From positions 149,690 through 213,689 of the forward strand of contig NZ_MAYT01000029.1 of NCBI RefSeq assembly GCF_001685015.1: a stretch of DNA of 64,000 bases, in the 5' to 3' direction. The position numbers and the translations under genes were made by a program. Below the pieces are notes generated by a model, which saw only the letters and a program-made list of their open reading frames with translations, was not told where the DNA came from and did not search any database. This document shows, one piece after another, positions 63,129 through 64,000 of this stretch. The stretch is from Pseudobacillus wudalianchiensis. GTDB lineage: Bacteria; Bacillota; Bacilli; Bacillales; Domibacillaceae. Each line of letters begins with the position of its first letter. The stretch's first letter is position 1.

Positions 63129-64000
63129 TTAAGTTAACGTAAGAACAATAAAGAAAATGACCATGACAACTAAGCCAACAGGCAAGCCAAATCTTGCCCA
63201 CTCCTTGCTTGTAATCCCAAGTTTTCCAGCAGAAATGATATTGGGAATATTGCCAGGCACAAGCATTCCACCGCTAATTAAAAGCCCAAGTAAGATGGCT
63301 TGTACAGTTGAATTTCCCATCGACGAACTAATTTCCGCCGCGGCAAGAGTGGCATTATCCAAAACAGCTGAAATCATATTAATCCAATACAGCACACCGG
63401 TATGGACACCTAGTAAGTATTGATTAATGAACGGCTCAAAGCCTGCGCCAAGCAATGTGAGTCCCATCACAAATAAGTAAATTTTAATTGTGCGAACGAC
63501 AATGTCCTCGTAGGTTTCACTTGCCTGATCACTCTCCAGTCCTTCCCGATCTTGCTGTGGATGGACGAAAAACATGGAAAGCACACCAAAGAGCACAACA
63601 GCCGCTAGTACTTCGGGGCCGATTAGTCTTAAGAGATAAAAGAAATCCTCTCCCAGCTTGCTGACGGCAATCGTGGAAAGCGGTTCTCCAATTGGAGTAA
63701 GGGAAGCGCCAAGCCCGATAGAAAAACAAGCTAATACAACAAGCCGAACTTCAGATGGACGATCAAGACTAAGCACGCTAACAATTAACACCAAAATTAA
63801 TGCAGCAATAATCGCCGTAATGACACTCGATAGAAGTCCTAGAAGAATGACGACTAACGCAATAAATAATCGAAATGGCATCATCCTGCTCATATTAAGA
63901 ATCCCGTTTTCTAAAGGCTTTCTAAACCATTTAAATAAAAGACTTGCGACTAAAACAGCGATTGTAATGTGAAGCGGATCCTCTAATGCCTTCTCAAGAA
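63129..64000 (-). CDS. DUF1646-type membrane protein (5' end beyond window)
   Basis: Partial: the frame is open from the stop at 63129 through the right window edge, so the internal ATG at 63893 is not the start. About 290 residues are visible with around eight membrane helices. GLGASLTPIGEPLSTIAVSKLGEDFFYL and ISAVLDNATLAAAEISSSMGNSTVQAILLGLLISGGMLVPGNIPNIISAGKL resemble ion-transporter-superfamily motifs (GEPLS/DNATL) in the DUF1646 family, predicted cation transporters. Substrate unknown. Confidence 0.8.
   Translation of the reverse strand, partial: LEKALEDPLHITIAVLVASLLFKWFRKPLENGILNMSRMMPFRLFIALVVILLGLLSSVITAIIAALILVLIVSVLSLDRPSEVRLVVLACFSIGLGASLTPIGEPLSTIAVSKLGEDFFYLLRLIGPEVLAAVVLFGVLSMFFVHPQQDREGLESDQASETYEDIVVRTIKIYLFVMGLTLLGAGFEPFINQYLLGVHTGVLYWINMISAVLDNATLAAAEISSSMGNSTVQAILLGLLISGGMLVPGNIPNIISAGKLGITSKEWARFGLPVGLVVMVIFFIVLTLT

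Noticed and set aside
63893-63893. ATG at 63893 as the start of the DUF1646 protein
   Set aside because: The frame continues open to the window edge with membrane-protein-like coding content (DPLHITIAVLVASLLFKWF), so this ATG is internal.
1-64000. CRISPR arrays, IS elements, prophage genes, tRNA or rRNA genes
   Set aside because: No regularly spaced repeats with spacers, transposases, integrases, phage structural genes or cloverleaf/rRNA sequences were seen.

Overview
The window reads as a chromosomal segment of a spore-former-type Bacillaceae bacterium (Firmicutes). The evidence is strong AGGAGG-type ribosome sites, many TTG/GTG starts, TTGACA/TATAAT promoters, U-tract hairpin terminators, cre/CcpA-type and LacI-type operators, and close matches to Bacillus families such as MtnW/MtnX, YxcD, RsbR paralogues, SwrC, HemY and an FbpB-like small basic protein. 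No phage, IS element, CRISPR array, tRNA or rRNA was seen. About 53 protein genes were recognised. Both window ends cut through genes: a RocB-like peptidase on the left and a DUF1646-type membrane protein on the right.

Layout. (1) 1-5.7 kb: an arginine/methylarginine catabolic block with a RocB-like M20 enzyme, a DDAH, a second amidinotransferase-fold hydrolase, a divergent IclR regulator and an amino-acid permease. Both promoters carry a pair of 15-bp operators set exactly 20 bp apart. (2) 5.8-13.4 kb: housekeeping and stress singletons (DinB-fold, secreted M28 aminopeptidase, arylamine N-acetyltransferase, MDR reductase, RsbR-type STAS protein, cold-shock protein, HemY). (3) 13.4-26.7 kb: transport and defence-like genes (SwrC-type RND pump, CNT nucleoside transporter, cupin, MntH with a MntR-like box, a TetM-like ribosome-protection GTPase, an erythromycin-esterase-family protein, an MCP). 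(4) 26.8-38.4 kb: glutaminase, then a methionine-salvage region (mtnX-mtnD-mtnW and mtnB-VOC-ABC transporter-mtnK-mtnA). Each of these two operons is preceded by a near-identical promoter plus SAM-I riboswitch. (5) 38.6-47 kb: molybdopterin oxidoreductase, MCP, YeeE-type thiosulfate/sulfur transporter, bifunctional NAD(P)HX repair enzyme, second RsbR paralogue. (6) 47.1-52.7 kb: complete sucrose PTS operon (scrA-scrK-scrB-IIA) with scrR, two operators and a cre site. (7) 52.8-57.0 kb: two diguanylate cyclases back to back, YxcD and a secreted/membrane partner, an FbpB-like 44-residue protein, and a yybP-ykoY-type Mn2+ riboswitch that leads straight into two terminators and no transporter. (8) 57.0-64 kb: CDF transporter, DUF2243-CtaG pair, small membrane protein, DHA2 drug exporter with divergent TetR regulator, DUF1646 protein.

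Sulfur flow links several units: methylthioribose import and recycling to methionine under SAM control, plus a possible thiosulfate importer. Manganese appears through MntH and the orphan riboswitch. The strongest candidates for something undescribed are the orphan Mn2+ riboswitch with tandem terminators, the paired IclR-type operators over a methylarginine regulon, and a six-unit ~21-bp phased repeat between glsA and the mtn operon.
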